Made by a program: the position numbers and the translations under genes. From Bolinopsis microptera (lineage: Eukaryota > Ctenophora > Tentaculata > Lobata > Bolinopsidae): a stretch of 64,000 nt of DNA. The notes under the pieces are model-generated. The model was not told the DNA's origin. It was given only the letters and a program-made list of their open reading frames with translations, and searched no databases. The stretch lies in the NCBI RefSeq assembly GCF_026151205.1, contig NC_087076.1:620001-684000 (forward strand), read 5' to 3'. Within the stretch, counting starts at the first letter, position 1, and each line of letters starts with the position of its first letter. Below are positions 23,266 through 34,580 of this stretch, piece after piece.

Positions 23266-26200
23266 ATGTGCAGGGGACTGCGCATGAGACACCAGCCATT
23301 GAAAAGTTTGATGATGTCTTATAATAACACTAGGGTTAAAGTCCCTACCACTGATTTAGATGTCGGAGGGGACCGGATTGATGACTCTCTCACCCTAAAA
23401 CTCCCTAGGAGAGGGGTGACAGATGATATGCCGGCTCCTTCACCCGGCACAAAAAATAACATAAAACAACAAAAAAAGGATGGGGATGCATTGGTTTCTT
23501 GTAGTGAGGTAGCTCTAGTAGGGACATTTAATGTCCGAACTGCTAGAGAAGGTTACAAGCGCCTTGAACTCGTGACTCAGTTTCTGGAGAGTGGCATGGA
23601 GATCCTTGGGATCCAAGAACATAGGATTGTCCACCAGGAGCCGATCAAGATCGAAAAGTTCAAGGAGGGGGTTAGCTTGGTAACTGTTTCAGCATGGAGG
23701 AATGGAGCAGGAGCAGCCACTGGTGGAGTGGGCTTTCTGCTGACTAGAAGAGCATACAGCGCAATCAGCCTCATTAAACCCTATGGCTCAAGGGTGCTGA
23801 CTATCTCTTTCAACGGAAATCCCAGACTCACAACTATAACTGCCTATAGTCCTACCGAGGCAGCACTAGTTGAAGAAGCGGAGGATTTCCATAACACCCT
23901 TAGACAGGCTATGAATGATGTGCCAGCGCACCACCTGCTGATCACAGAGGGAGATATGAACGCCCGGCTTGGAAAGGAGAGTGAAGAAGATTCCCGTTGG
24001 TACTTTCATACTCGTACCAATCGGAATGGAGAGCTACTGAGAGACACTGCCCTGGAGTGCGATATGGAAATTACCAATATCCGCTTCAGAAAGAAGGTCA
24101 ACAAGAGGTGGACCTTCTTATCCGATGGGACACTTAACAAAGGTCAGATTGACTATATCCTCATACGGCGGAAGTGGAAAAACTCATTAAAGAACACTGA
24201 AGTTTACAACACTTTTCAGTCGTTGGGATCTGATCACAGAGTTGTAGTGTGTAAGATCAAAGTTAGCTTTAGGAAAGGACACAGGCCTCCGAAAAAAGTT
24301 AACTATGATTATAGTGCCCTGAAGTCGGATGGTGAGCTTCAAAAAAAGTATGCAATTGAAGTTCGGAATAGATTCTCTGGCCTGGTAGAGGAGGATGATG
24401 GGGCCACTGAAAGCTACGGGAAGCTTATGGTTGCTATTGAGGCGGCAAACAAGAGCCTTCTGCCAAAGAAGACTCGACAAAAGCAGATTGACCCCTCAAG
24501 TGACCCAAGAGTGGACAGTGCAAGGAGGGGACTGTTCTTGGCCAAGGACCAATACCATCAGGAGCCTTGTGAGGAGAAGAGAGAGGAAGTCGCCACTAAA
24601 AAGGATTTGTTAAAGGCCTGCTACAAAGAGGTAGAGGAGGAGATCCTGAAAGGAAAGATCAGGAAAGTTGAGGATACTGCTGATCGTTGTAAGAACAAGG
24701 AATCCTGGAAGCTTGTCAACGATATTTCAGGGAGGACAAATCCCAGCTGTGGACTCGTGGAAGGGGGCAGCTCAACAGAACGTCTTGAGAACTGGAGGAA
24801 GCACTTCTCTGGGTTACTTGGACAGCCACCCAAAGTCCCTGACAATAGTATTCCGATCAGGAATATACACCCTCCACTGAATATAGAGGATGGCCCGTTC
24901 ACCATTGAGGAACTACGTCTTGCCAAAAAGCAGATAGTAGAAGGCAAAGCTTATGGTGATGATGGTATCTCACCTGAAGTGATGAAGAGGGTGGACATCG
25001 ATGACGTCATCCTGAAGTTCTGCAACGATGCATTATGTGATGGTCTCATGCCCGACCAATGGAAGCTCAGTAATATTGTTCCTGTGCCAAAGAAAGGGGA
25101 CCTCACTAAGACCGACAACTACAGAGGAATATCTCTGACATCGATAGTCAGTAAAACTCTGAACAAAATGTTGCTGAACAGGATGAAGCCAAGTCTTGAG
25201 GAAGTTTTAAGGGACAACCAGAATGGCTTTAGACCTGGGCGCTCTACAACATCGCACATCCTTGCTCTACGAAGAATTATGGAGGGTGCTAGAGCCAAAA
25301 ATCTTAAGGCCACCATGGTTTTCATTGATTTCAAAAAGGCGTTCGATAGTGTGCATAGAGGTTTGCTCATGAAGATATTAAAAGCATATGGCATACCAGA
25401 AGCCATAGTGCGGCTCATTGAGGGTATCTATACGAGCACAAAGGCTAAAGTAGTTACAGCCGATGGTATAACAGAAATTTTTGATATCCTGGCTGGAGTA
25501 CTGCAAGGAGACACTCTTGCCCCGTACTTGTTCATTATCGTGATTGACTATATCATGACAGTGACTATAGACGATGATGACTCGGACTCTGGGTTTACCC
25601 TCAGGCCTGCACGGAGTAGAAGGATTGGTGCCGAGAAGATCGCAGACGTCGAGTTTGCAGATGATGTTGCCCTTATCACTGATACCATTGAAGGGGCAAA
25701 ACTACTCCTGGACAGGCTTGAGAAAGCAGCACTGAGTGTTGGGCTAGCCATGAACGGCTCTAAAACTAAGTTCATGACTCTGAACATGACAGAGGAGGCG
25801 AGTAGTCTTAATAGCTGTTCTGGAAATCAGCTGGAAAAGGTGACAGACTTTGTTTACCTTGGAGCTTGGATAGCAACAACAGAGAGGGACCTGCGGGTCA
25901 GAAAAGCTAAGGCTTGGGCAGCCTGCCACAAGCTAAAGAAGATGTGGAAGTCTGACCTTAGAAGAGGACTAAAGATCCGTCTATTTGTTGCTACTGTGGA
26001 GTCAATACTTCTTTATGGTTCTGAAACCTGGACGTTGACAGAGCAATTGAAGAAACGCATTGATGGCTGCTACACTAGAATGCTAAGGATGGCACTTAAT
26101 GTGGATTGGAAGCAGCGAAAAACCAACAAAGAAGTCTATGGCAACCTACCGAGAGCAACCATGAAGATCCAAGAGCGCAGGATGCGACTAGCAGGCCATA

Positions 26201-26409
26201 TCCACCGGCACCCAGAACTAGTCGCAAACCGCTTGCTACTCTGGGAACCAACTCATGGGGTGCGGAGTAGGGGGAGACCAGCCATGACCTATGTTGATAG
26301 CCTACGAGCTGACACGGGTCTCAACGACACTGGAGAAATGGGCGGACTTATGGCGGATAGAGTTTTATGGAGACAGCGCATCAATACTCGGACGCTGAAG
26401 CCGCCTTAA
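23266..26409 (+). CDS. LINE ORF: AP-type endonuclease plus reverse transcriptase, 1047 aa, intact
   Basis: This protein would nick target DNA and copy element RNA into the nick. About 85 N-terminal residues precede an APE-like endonuclease: GTFNVRT near residue 86, GIQEHR near 115 with the metal-binding Glu, GDMNARLG near 228 and SDHRVVV near 322. The reverse transcriptase covers roughly residues 590-850, with VPVPKKGDLTKTDNYRGISL, FIDFKKAFDSVH near 686, GVLQGDTLAPYLF near 744 and the catalytic FADD box near 797-800. The C-terminal part has LLYGSETWTLT, then RRMRLAGHIHRHPELVANRL and a SRGRPAMTY motif, typical of RTE-type ORFs in marine animals. An in-frame TAA at 23242-23244 lies upstream of the chosen ATG. 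No frameshift or internal stop is present and all catalytic motifs are kept, so it may be active. There is no separate ORF1. Confidence 0.92.
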   Translation: MCRGLRMRHQPLKSLMMSYNNTRVKVPTTDLDVGGDRIDDSLTLKLPRRGVTDDMPAPSPGTKNNIKQQKKDGDALVSCSEVALVGTFNVRTAREGYKRLELVTQFLESGMEILGIQEHRIVHQEPIKIEKFKEGVSLVTVSAWRNGAGAATGGVGFLLTRRAYSAISLIKPYGSRVLTISFNGNPRLTTITAYSPTEAALVEEAEDFHNTLRQAMNDVPAHHLLITEGDMNARLGKESEEDSRWYFHTRTNRNGELLRDTALECDMEITNIRFRKKVNKRWTFLSDGTLNKGQIDYILIRRKWKNSLKNTEVYNTFQSLGSDHRVVVCKIKVSFRKGHRPPKKVNYDYSALKSDGELQKKYAIEVRNRFSGLVEEDDGATESYGKLMVAIEAANKSLLPKKTRQKQIDPSSDPRVDSARRGLFLAKDQYHQEPCEEKREEVATKKDLLKACYKEVEEEILKGKIRKVEDTADRCKNKESWKLVNDISGRTNPSCGLVEGGSSTERLENWRKHFSGLLGQPPKVPDNSIPIRNIHPPLNIEDGPFTIEELRLAKKQIVEGKAYGDDGISPEVMKRVDIDDVILKFCNDALCDGLMPDQWKLSNIVPVPKKGDLTKTDNYRGISLTSIVSKTLNKMLLNRMKPSLEEVLRDNQNGFRPGRSTTSHILALRRIMEGARAKNLKATMVFIDFKKAFDSVHRGLLMKILKAYGIPEAIVRLIEGIYTSTKAKVVTADGITEIFDILAGVLQGDTLAPYLFIIVIDYIMTVTIDDDDSDSGFTLRPARSRRIGAEKIADVEFADDVALITDTIEGAKLLLDRLEKAALSVGLAMNGSKTKFMTLNMTEEASSLNSCSGNQLEKVTDFVYLGAWIATTERDLRVRKAKAWAACHKLKKMWKSDLRRGLKIRLFVATVESILLYGSETWTLTEQLKKRIDGCYTRMLRMALNVDWKQRKTNKEVYGNLPRATMKIQERRMRLAGHIHRHPELVANRLLLWEPTHGVRSRGRPAMTYVDSLRADTGLNDTGEMGGLMADRVLWRQRINTRTLKPP

Positions 26410-26423
26410 GTCAAGTAAGTAAG

Positions 26424-26485
26424 TCATGTAGTACACTAGCCCTCCCCTAGTAATGCAACCGTATCAGCCACAAGTATTATATATA
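26424..26485. repeat. ~68-bp satellite, remainder to the right of the LINE
   Basis: Resumes exactly with TCATGTAGTACACTAGCCCT and continues to CACAAGTATTATATATAATA, completing the unit cut at 22292. Confidence 0.9.
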
Positions 26486-26572
26486 ATATAATATACTTTA
26501 ATTATTAATGTTATCATTATTAAACTGGATCATACTATACTGCATATTTACATAATATGCTGCATATTCACA

Positions 26573-26890
26573 TACAATAATTCAAACTATTTACTTTATA
26601 CAATAATTCAAACTATCTAATTAATACAATAATTTAAACTATTTACTTAATACAATAATTCAAACTATTAACTTAATACAATAATTCAAACTATTTACTT
26701 TATACAATAATTCAAACTATCTAATTAATACAATAATTTAAACTATTTACTTAATACAATAATTCAAACTATTTACTTAATACAATAATTAAAACTATTT
26801 ACTTTATACAATAATTCAAACTATCTAATTTAAACTATTTACTTAATACAATAATTCAAACTATTTACTTAATACTATAATTAATACAAT
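26573..26890. repeat. 25-bp AT-rich minisatellite, about 12 copies
   Basis: The unit is ACAATAATTCAAACTATTTA followed by CTTAT or CTTAA, with a CTAATTA variant. Flanking sequence is equally AT-rich. Confidence 0.9.
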
Positions 26891-27042
26891 ATTGTAACAA
26901 TGAAGAAAAGAAAATGTAAACTGCCATGTAGTATATAGCATGTAGCATATTGTAGTGAACCCGCTAAAAGGTAGATCTAGAACAGTGAGTTGTGAGAAAC
27001 AAGAAACAGGAGGACGCAATTGTGTCATCACCTGACCTTACA

Positions 27043-28984
27043 GCTCACTCAGTACACGCTCTCACTCAGTGCACGCTCTCACTCAGTGCACGCTCTCACT
27101 CAGTGCACGCTCTCACTCAGTGCACGCTCTCACTCAGTGCACGCTCTCACTCAGTGCACGCTCTCATTCAGTGCACACTCTCACTCAGTGCACGCTCTCA
27201 CTCAGTGCACGCTCTCACTCAGTGCACGCTCTCACTCAGTGCACGCTCTCATTCAGTGCACGCTCTCACTCAGTGCACGCTCTCACTCAGTGCACGCTCT
27301 CACTCAGTGCACGCTCTCACTCAGTGCACGCTCTCACTCAGTGCACGCTCTCACTCAGTGCACGCTCTCATTCAGTGCACGCTCTCACTCAGTGCACGCT
27401 CTCACTCAGTGCACGCTCTCACTCAGTGCACGCTCTCACTCAGTGCACGCTCTCACTCAGTGCACGCTCTCACTCAGTGCACGCTCTCATTCAGTGCACG
27501 CTCTCACTCAGTGCACGCTCTCACTCAGTGCACGCTCTCACTCAGTGCACGCTCTCATTCAGTGCACGCTCTCACTCAGTGCACGCTCTCACTCAGTGCA
27601 CGCTCTCATTCAGTGCACGCTCTCACTCAGTGCACGCTCTCACTCAGTGCACGCTCTCACTCAGTGCACGCTCTCACTCAGTGCACGCTCTCATTCAGTG
27701 CACGCTCTCACTCAGTGCACGCTCTCACTCAGTGCACGCTCTCACTCAGTGCACGGTCTCACTCAGTGCACGCTCTCACTCAGTGCACGCTCTCACTCAG
27801 TGCACGCTCTCGCTCAGTGCACGCTCTCACTCAGTGCACGCAATCACTCAGTGCACGCTCTCACTCAGTGCACGCTCTCGCTCAGTGCACGCTCTCACTC
27901 AGTGCACGCTCTCACTCAGTGTACGCTCTCACTCAGTGCACGCTCTCACTCAGTGCACGCTCTCACTCAGTGCACGCTCTCGCTCAGTGCACGCTCTCGC
28001 TCAGTGCACGCTCTCACTCAGTGCACGCTCTCACTCAGTGCACGCTCTCACTCAGTACACGCTCTCACTCAGTGCACGCTCTCACTCAGTGCACGGTCTC
28101 ACTCAGTGCACGCTCTCACTCAGTGCACGCTCTCACTCAGTGCACGCTCTCGCTCAGTGTACGCTCTCGCTCAGTGCACACTCTCACTCAGTGCACGCTC
28201 TCACTCAGTGCACGCTCTCACTCAGTGCACGCTCTCACTCAGTGCACGCTCTCACTCAGTGCACGCTCTCACTCAGTGCACGCTCTCACTCAGTGTACGC
28301 TCCCACTCAGTGCACGCTCTCACTCAGTGCACGCTCTTACTCAGTGCACGCTCTCACTCAGTGCACGCTCTCACTCAGTGCACGCTCTCACTCAGTGCAC
28401 GCTCTCGCTCAGTGCACGCTCTCGCTCAGTGCACGCTCTCGCTCAGTGCACGCTCTCGCTCAGTGCACGCTCTCACTCAGTGCACGCTCTCACTCAGTGC
28501 ACGCTCTCACTCAGTGCACGCTCTCACTCAGTGCACGCTCTCACTCAGTGCACGCTCTCACTCAGTGCACGCTCTCACTCAGTGCACGCTCTCACTCAGT
28601 GCACGCTCTCCCTCAGTGCACGGTCTCACTCAGTGCACGCTCTCACTCAGTGCACGCTCTCACTCAGTGCACGCTCTCACTCAGTGCACGCTCTCACTCA
28701 GTGCACGCTCTCACTCAGTGCACGCTCTCACTCAGTGCACGCTCTCACTCAGTGCACGCTCTCACTCAGTGCACGCTCTCGCTCAGTGCACGCTCTCACT
28801 CAGTGCACGCTCTCACTCAGTGCACGCTCTCACTCAGTGCACGCTCTCGCTCAGTGCACGCTCTCGCTCAGTGCACGCTCTCGCTCAGTGCACGCTCTCG
28901 CTCAGTGCACGCTCTCGCTCAGTGCACGCTCTCACTCAGTGCACGCTCTCACTCAGTGCACACTCTCACTCAGTGCACACTCTC
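27043..28984. repeat. 17-bp minisatellite (GCTCTCACTCAGTGCAC), about 114 copies
   Basis: Variants are CATTCAG, CGCTCAG, GTACAC and GGTCTC. Units with CGCTCAG cluster in the right half. All three plus frames are open for about 650 codons and read the same 17-residue peptide in different phase (SLSARSHSVHALTQCTL), which marks them as repeat artefacts. The phase matches because 17 is not a multiple of 3. Confidence 0.97.
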
Positions 28985-29236
28985 TAGTGTACTGACACTG
29001 CATTACTACACTGCTGACGCAGTCTACACTGCATCATTTAGACCACAACTTTAGTCACAGTCAGAGTGGCAGCGTACTGCAGGAGTGTACTGTAGGATAG
29101 TGTGCAGTGTGCGGAACACGAGTACACAACTCACTATATAATACTCTAACCATTATATCAATACAAAGTTTGGAGGGAGGGACCCTCGCGACCCATCAAG
29201 ATTGTCAACAACCTTGTCAACAAAAACAAGAAAAAA
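28985..29236. other. Unique spacer
   Basis: About 250 bp between the 17-bp and 47-bp arrays with short ACACTGCA/AGTGTAC repeats. No gene seen. Confidence 0.5.
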
Positions 29237-32200
29237 GTAGAAGCAATGTACGCTATCACACATCTCTCAAGTACTTAGATAAAGTAGAAGCGAGGTACGC
29301 TATCACACATCTCTCAAGTACTTAGATAAAGTAGAAGCGAGGTACGCTATCACACATCTCTCAAGTACTTAGATAAAGTAGAAGCGAGGTACGCTATCAC
29401 ACATCTCTCAAGTACTTAGATAAAGTAGAAGCGAGGTACGCTATCACACATCTCTCAAGTACTTAGATAAAGTAGAAGCGAGGTACGCTATCACACATCT
29501 CTCAAGTACTTAGATAAAGTAGAAGCGAGGTACGCTATCACACATCTCTCAAGTACTTAGATAAAGTAGAAGCGAGGTACGCTATCACACATCTCTCAAG
29601 TACTTAGATAAAGTAGAAGCGAGGTACGCTATCACACATCTCTCAAGTACTTAGATAAAGTAGAAGCGAGGTACGCTATCACACATCTCTCAAGTACTTA
29701 GATAAGTAGAAGCGAGGTACGCTATCACACATCTCTCAAGTACTTAGATAAAGTAGAAGCGAGGTACGCTATCACACATCTCTCAAGTACTTAGTTAAAG
29801 TAGAAGCGAGGTACGCTATCACACATCTCTCAAGTACTTAGATAAAGTAGAAGCGAGGTACGCTAGCACACATCTCTCAAGTACTTAGATAAAGTAGAAG
29901 CGAGGTACGCTATCACACATCTCTCAAGTACTTAGATAAAGTAGAAGCGAGGTACGCTATCACACATCTCTCAAGTACTTAGATAAAGTAGAAGCGAGGT
30001 ACGCTATCACACATCTCTCAAGTACTTAGATAAAGTAGAAGCGAGGTACGCTATCACACATCTCTCAAGTACTTAGATAAAGTAGAAGCGAGGTACGCTA
30101 GCACACATCTCTCAAGTACTTAGATAAAGTAGAAGCGAGGTACGCTATCACACATCTCTCAAGTACTTAGATAAAGTAGAAGCGAGGTACGCTATCACAC
30201 ATCTCTCAAGTACTTAGTTAAAGTAGAAGCGAGGTACGCTATCACACATCTCTCAAGTACTTAGTTAAAGTAGAAGCGAGGTACGCTATCACACATCTCT
30301 CAAGTACTTAGTTAAAGTAGAAGCGAGGTACGCTATCACACATCTCTCAAGTACTTAGATAAAGTAGAAGCGAGGTACACTAACACACATCTCTCAAGTA
30401 ATTAGATAAAGTAGAAGCGAGGTACGCTATCACACATCTCTCAAGTACTTAGATAAAGTAGAAGCGAGGTACGCTATCACACATCTCTCAAGTACTTAGA
30501 TAAAGTAGAAGCGAGGTACGCTATCACACATCTCTCAAGTACTTAGATAAAGTAGAAGCGAGGTACGCTATCACACATCTCTCAAGTACTTAGATAAAGT
30601 AGAAGCGAGGTACGCTATCACACATCTCTCAAGTACTTAGATAAAGTAGAAGCGAGGTACGCTATCACACATCTCTCAAGTACTTAGATAAAGTAGAAGC
30701 GAGGTACGCTATCACACATCTCTCAAGTACTTAGATAAAGTAGAAGCGAGGTACGCTATCACACATCTCTCAAGTATTTAGATAAAGTAGAAGCGAGGTA
30801 CGCTATCACACATCTCTCAAGTACTTAGTTAAAGTAGAAGCGAGGTACGCTATCACACATCTCTCAAGTACTTAGATAAAGTAGAAGCGAGGTACGCTAT
30901 CACACATCTCTCAAGTACTTAGATAAAGTAGAAGCGAGGTACGCTAACACACATCTCTCAAGTACTTAGATAAAGTAGAAGCGAGGTACGCTAACACACA
31001 TCTCTCAAGTACTTAGATAAAGTAGAAGCGAGGTACGCTAACACACATCTCTCAAGTACTTAGATAAAGTAGAAGCGAGGTACGCTATCACACATCTCTC
31101 AAGTACTTAGATAAAGTAGAAGCGAGGTACGCTAACACACATCTCTCAAGTACTTAGATAAAGTAGAAGCGAGGTACGCTAACACACATCTCTCAAGTAC
31201 TTAGATAAAGTGAAGCGAGGTACGCTATCACACATCTCTCAAGTACTTAGATAAAGTAGAAGCGAGGTACGCTAACACACATCTCTCAAGTAATTAGATA
31301 AAGTAGAAGCGAGGTACGCTATCACACATCTCTCAAGTACTTAGATAAAGTAGAAGCGAGGTACGCTATCACACATCTCTCAAGTAATTAGATAAAGTAG
31401 AAGCGAGGTACGCTATCACACATCTCTCAAGTAATTAGATAAAGTAGAAGCGAGGTACGCTATCACACATCTCTCAAGTACTTAGATAAAGTAGAAGCGA
31501 GGTACGCTATCACACATCTCTCAAGTACTTAGATAAAGTAGAAGCGAGGTACGCTATCACACATCTCTCAAGTACTTAGATAAAGTAGAAGCGAGGTACG
31601 CTATCACACATCTCTCAAGTACTTAGATAAGTAGAAGCGAGGTACGCTATCACACATCTCTCAAGTACTTAGATAAAGTAGAAGCGAGGTACGCTATCAC
31701 ACATCTCTCAAGTACTTAGATAAAGTAGAAGCGAGGTACGCTATCACACATCTCTCAAGTACTTAGATAAAGTAGAAGCGAGGTACGCTATCACACATCT
31801 CTCAAGTACTTAGATAAAGTAGAAGCGAGGTACGCTATCACACATCTCTCAAGTACTTAGATAAAGTAGAAGCGAGGTACGCTATCACACATCTCTCAAG
31901 TACTTAGATAAAGTAGAAGCGAGGTACGCTAGTCACACATCTCTCAAGTACTTAGATAAAGTAGAAGCGAGGTACGCTATCACACATCTCTCAAGTACTT
32001 AGATAAAGTAGAAGCGAGGTACGCTATCACACATCTCTCAAGTACTTAGTTAAAGTAGAAGCGAGGTACGCTATCACACATCTCTCAAGTACTTAGTTAA
32101 AGTAGAAGCGAGGTACGCTATCACACATCTCTCAAGTACTTAGATAAAGTAGAAGCGAGGTACGCTAACACACATCTCTCAAGTAATTAGATAAAGTAGA

Positions 32201-34050
32201 AGCGAGGTACGCTATCACACATCTCTCAAGTACTTAGATAAAGTAGAAGCGAGGTACGCTATCACACATCTCTCAAGTACTTAGATAAAGTAGAAGCGAG
32301 GTACGCTATCACACATCTCTCAAGTACTTAGATAAAGTAGAAGCGAGGTACGCTATCACACATCTCTCAAGTACTTAGATAAAGTAGAAGCGAGGTACGC
32401 TATCACACATCTCTCAAGTACTTAGATAAAGTAGAAGCGAGGTACGCTATCACACATCTCTCAAGTACTTAGATAAAGTAGAAGCGAGGTACGCTATCAC
32501 ACATCTCTCAAGTACTTAGTTAAAGTAGAAGCGAGGTACGCTATCACACATCTCTCAAGTACTTAGATAAAGTAGAAGCGAGGTACGCTATCACACATCT
32601 CTCAAGTACTTAGATAAAGTAGAAGCGAGGTACGCTATCACACATCTCTCAAGTACTTAGATAAAGTAGAAGCGAGGTACGCTATCACACATCTCTCAAG
32701 TACTTAGATAAAGTAGAAGCGAGGTACGCTATCACACATCTCTCAAGTACTTAGATAAAGTAGAAGCGAGGTACGCTAACACACATCTCTCAAGTACTTA
32801 GATAAAGTAGAAGCGAGGTACGCTAACACACATCTCTCAAGTACTTAGATAAAGTAGAAGCGAGGTACGCTATCACACATCTCTCAAGTACTTAGATAAA
32901 GTAGAAGCGAGGTACGCTATCACACATCTCTCAAGTAATTAGATAAAGTAGAAGCGAGGTACGCTATCACACATCTCTCAAGTAATTAGATAAAGTAGAA
33001 GCGAGGTACGCTATCACACATCTCTCAAGTACTTAGATAAAGTAGAAGCGAGGTACGCTATCACACATCTCTCAAGTAATTAGATAAAGTAGAAGCGAGG
33101 TACGCTATCACACATCTCTCAAGTAATTAGATAAAGTAGAAGCGAGTTACGCTATCACACATCTCTCAAGTACTTAGATAAAGTAGAAGCGAGGTACGCT
33201 AACACACATCTCTCAAGTACTTAGATAAAGTAGAAGCGAGGTACGCTATCACACATCTCTCAAGTACTTAGTTAAAGTAGAAGCGAGGTACGCTATCACA
33301 CATCTCTCAAGTACTTAGATAAAGTAGAAGCGAGGTACGCTATCACACATCTCTCAAGTACTTAGATAAAGTAGAAGCGAGGTACGCTAACACACATCTC
33401 TCAAGTACTTAGATAAAGTAGAAGCGAGGTACGCTATCACACATCTCTCAAGTAATTAGATAAAGTAGAAGCGAGGTACGCTATCACACATCTCTCAAGT
33501 AATTAGATAAAGTAGAAGCGAGGTACGCTATCACACATCTCTCAAGTACTTAGATAAAGTAGAAGCGAGGTACGCTAACACACATCTCTCAAGTACTTAG
33601 TTAAAGTAGAAGCGAGGTACGCTATCACACATCTCTCAAGTACTTAGATAAAGTAGAAGCGAGGTACGCTATCACACATCTCTCAAGTACTTAGATAAAG
33701 TAGAAGCGAGGTACGCTATCACACATCTCTCAAGTACTTAGATAAAGTAGAAGCGAGGTACGCTATCACACATCTCTCAAGTACTTAGTTAAAGTAGAAG
33801 CGAGGTACGCTATCACACATCTCTCAAGTACTTAGTTAAAGTAGAAGCGAGGTACGCTATCACACATCTCTCAAGTACTTAGATAAGTAGAAGCGAGGTA
33901 CGCTATCACTCATCTCTCAAGTAATTAGATAAAGTAGAAGCGAGGTACGCTAACACACATCTCTCAAGTACTTAGATAAAGTAGAAGCGAGGTACGCTAT
34001 CACACATCTCTCAAGTACTTAGATAAAGTAGAAGCGAGGTACGCTATCAC
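29237..34050. repeat. 47-bp satellite-like array, about 102 copies (4.8 kb)
   Basis: The unit reads GTAGAAGCGAGGTACGCTAT, CACACATCTCTCAAGTACTT and AGATAAA. Biallelic sites are AGATAAA/AGTTAAA, CTATCAC/CTAACAC and GTACTT/GTAATT, with single-base deletions (GATAAGTAG) near 29702, 31629 and 33886. The 8-bp palindrome AAGTACTT lies in most units. Stops in every frame rule out coding. Confidence 0.97.
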
Positions 34051-34099
34051 CGAGAGAAAGGCCAAAAGTTGAGTGAAGACCGATGTCTTCACACAGTTA

Positions 34100-34178
34100 G
34101 GTCTCTAGGGTGTGATTAATGTTCTAGAACCTGGTCTCTAGGGTGTGATTAATGTTTTAGAACCTGGTCTCTAGGGAC
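34100..34178. repeat. ~34-bp direct repeat, two and a half copies
   Basis: GGTCTCTAGGGTGTGATTAA then TGTTCTAGAACCT occurs twice, with a partial third GGTCTCTAGGG. Confidence 0.88.
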
Positions 34179-34580
34179 CTGGCATGATACCAAGAGGAGA
34201 TAAGGCTGGTACAATCAACTCGCTTCTTGTGTTTCTAATTAGGCTACATGATATGCTCGATCACTCCCCCTCACTCAGTCACATGCACTTAATTCAATAA
34301 TACTGTAACCTTGAGACCACTAATATATAATCAGGATTTGAAAGGTAAATCTCGTTTGAATGTTTTATTGTTTTAAACGTGTCAACTTTGGTTAGTTTCT
34401 AGACTTCAGGACAGCTCCGGTGTCCCAATATCGTTTATTTTTAAGTGATGATGTAATAAAGTAACAAGGTCGCAATACATGGTGATATAAATCAAACAAT
34501 AATGTTGAAGGTAACAAAGAAGTTTTTTTCGAACAAGAAAGCGAATATTGTAACTGCAATAATTAAAGGCGATACAATAG
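34179..34580. other. Unique stretch, no gene seen
   Basis: AT-rich sequence between the 47-bp and C-tract arrays. No ORF, TIR or RNA gene recognised. Confidence 0.5.

Larger units (their letters stand above)
22293..26423 (+). mobile_element. Full-length non-LTR retrotransposon, RTE-like, inserted in the ~68-bp satellite
   Basis: The insertion interrupts a satellite unit whose intact neighbours read CACTCATGTAGTAC. The sequence TCATG occurs on both sides (22288-22292 and 26424-26428), so it is a 5-bp target-site duplication. The element has a roughly 970-bp 5' region containing a perfect 228-bp tandem duplication, one long ORF with endonuclease and reverse transcriptase domains, a 3' UTR of about 14 bp and an end in AAGTAAGTAAG. 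A very short 3' UTR and a short tandem-repeat tail instead of poly-A fit the RTE clade. An intact ORF and an identical 5' duplication suggest a young copy. Clade placement is from memory of family features and not from a tree. Confidence 0.85.

Noticed and set aside
26992-29054. Three overlapping 650-codon plus ORFs in the 17-bp array
   Set aside because: They are the same 17-residue repeat in three phases; no domain and no splice or start evidence.
15693-34050. CRISPR-like arrays
   Set aside because: The repeats are uninterrupted tandem units with no unique spacers, and the window is eukaryotic.
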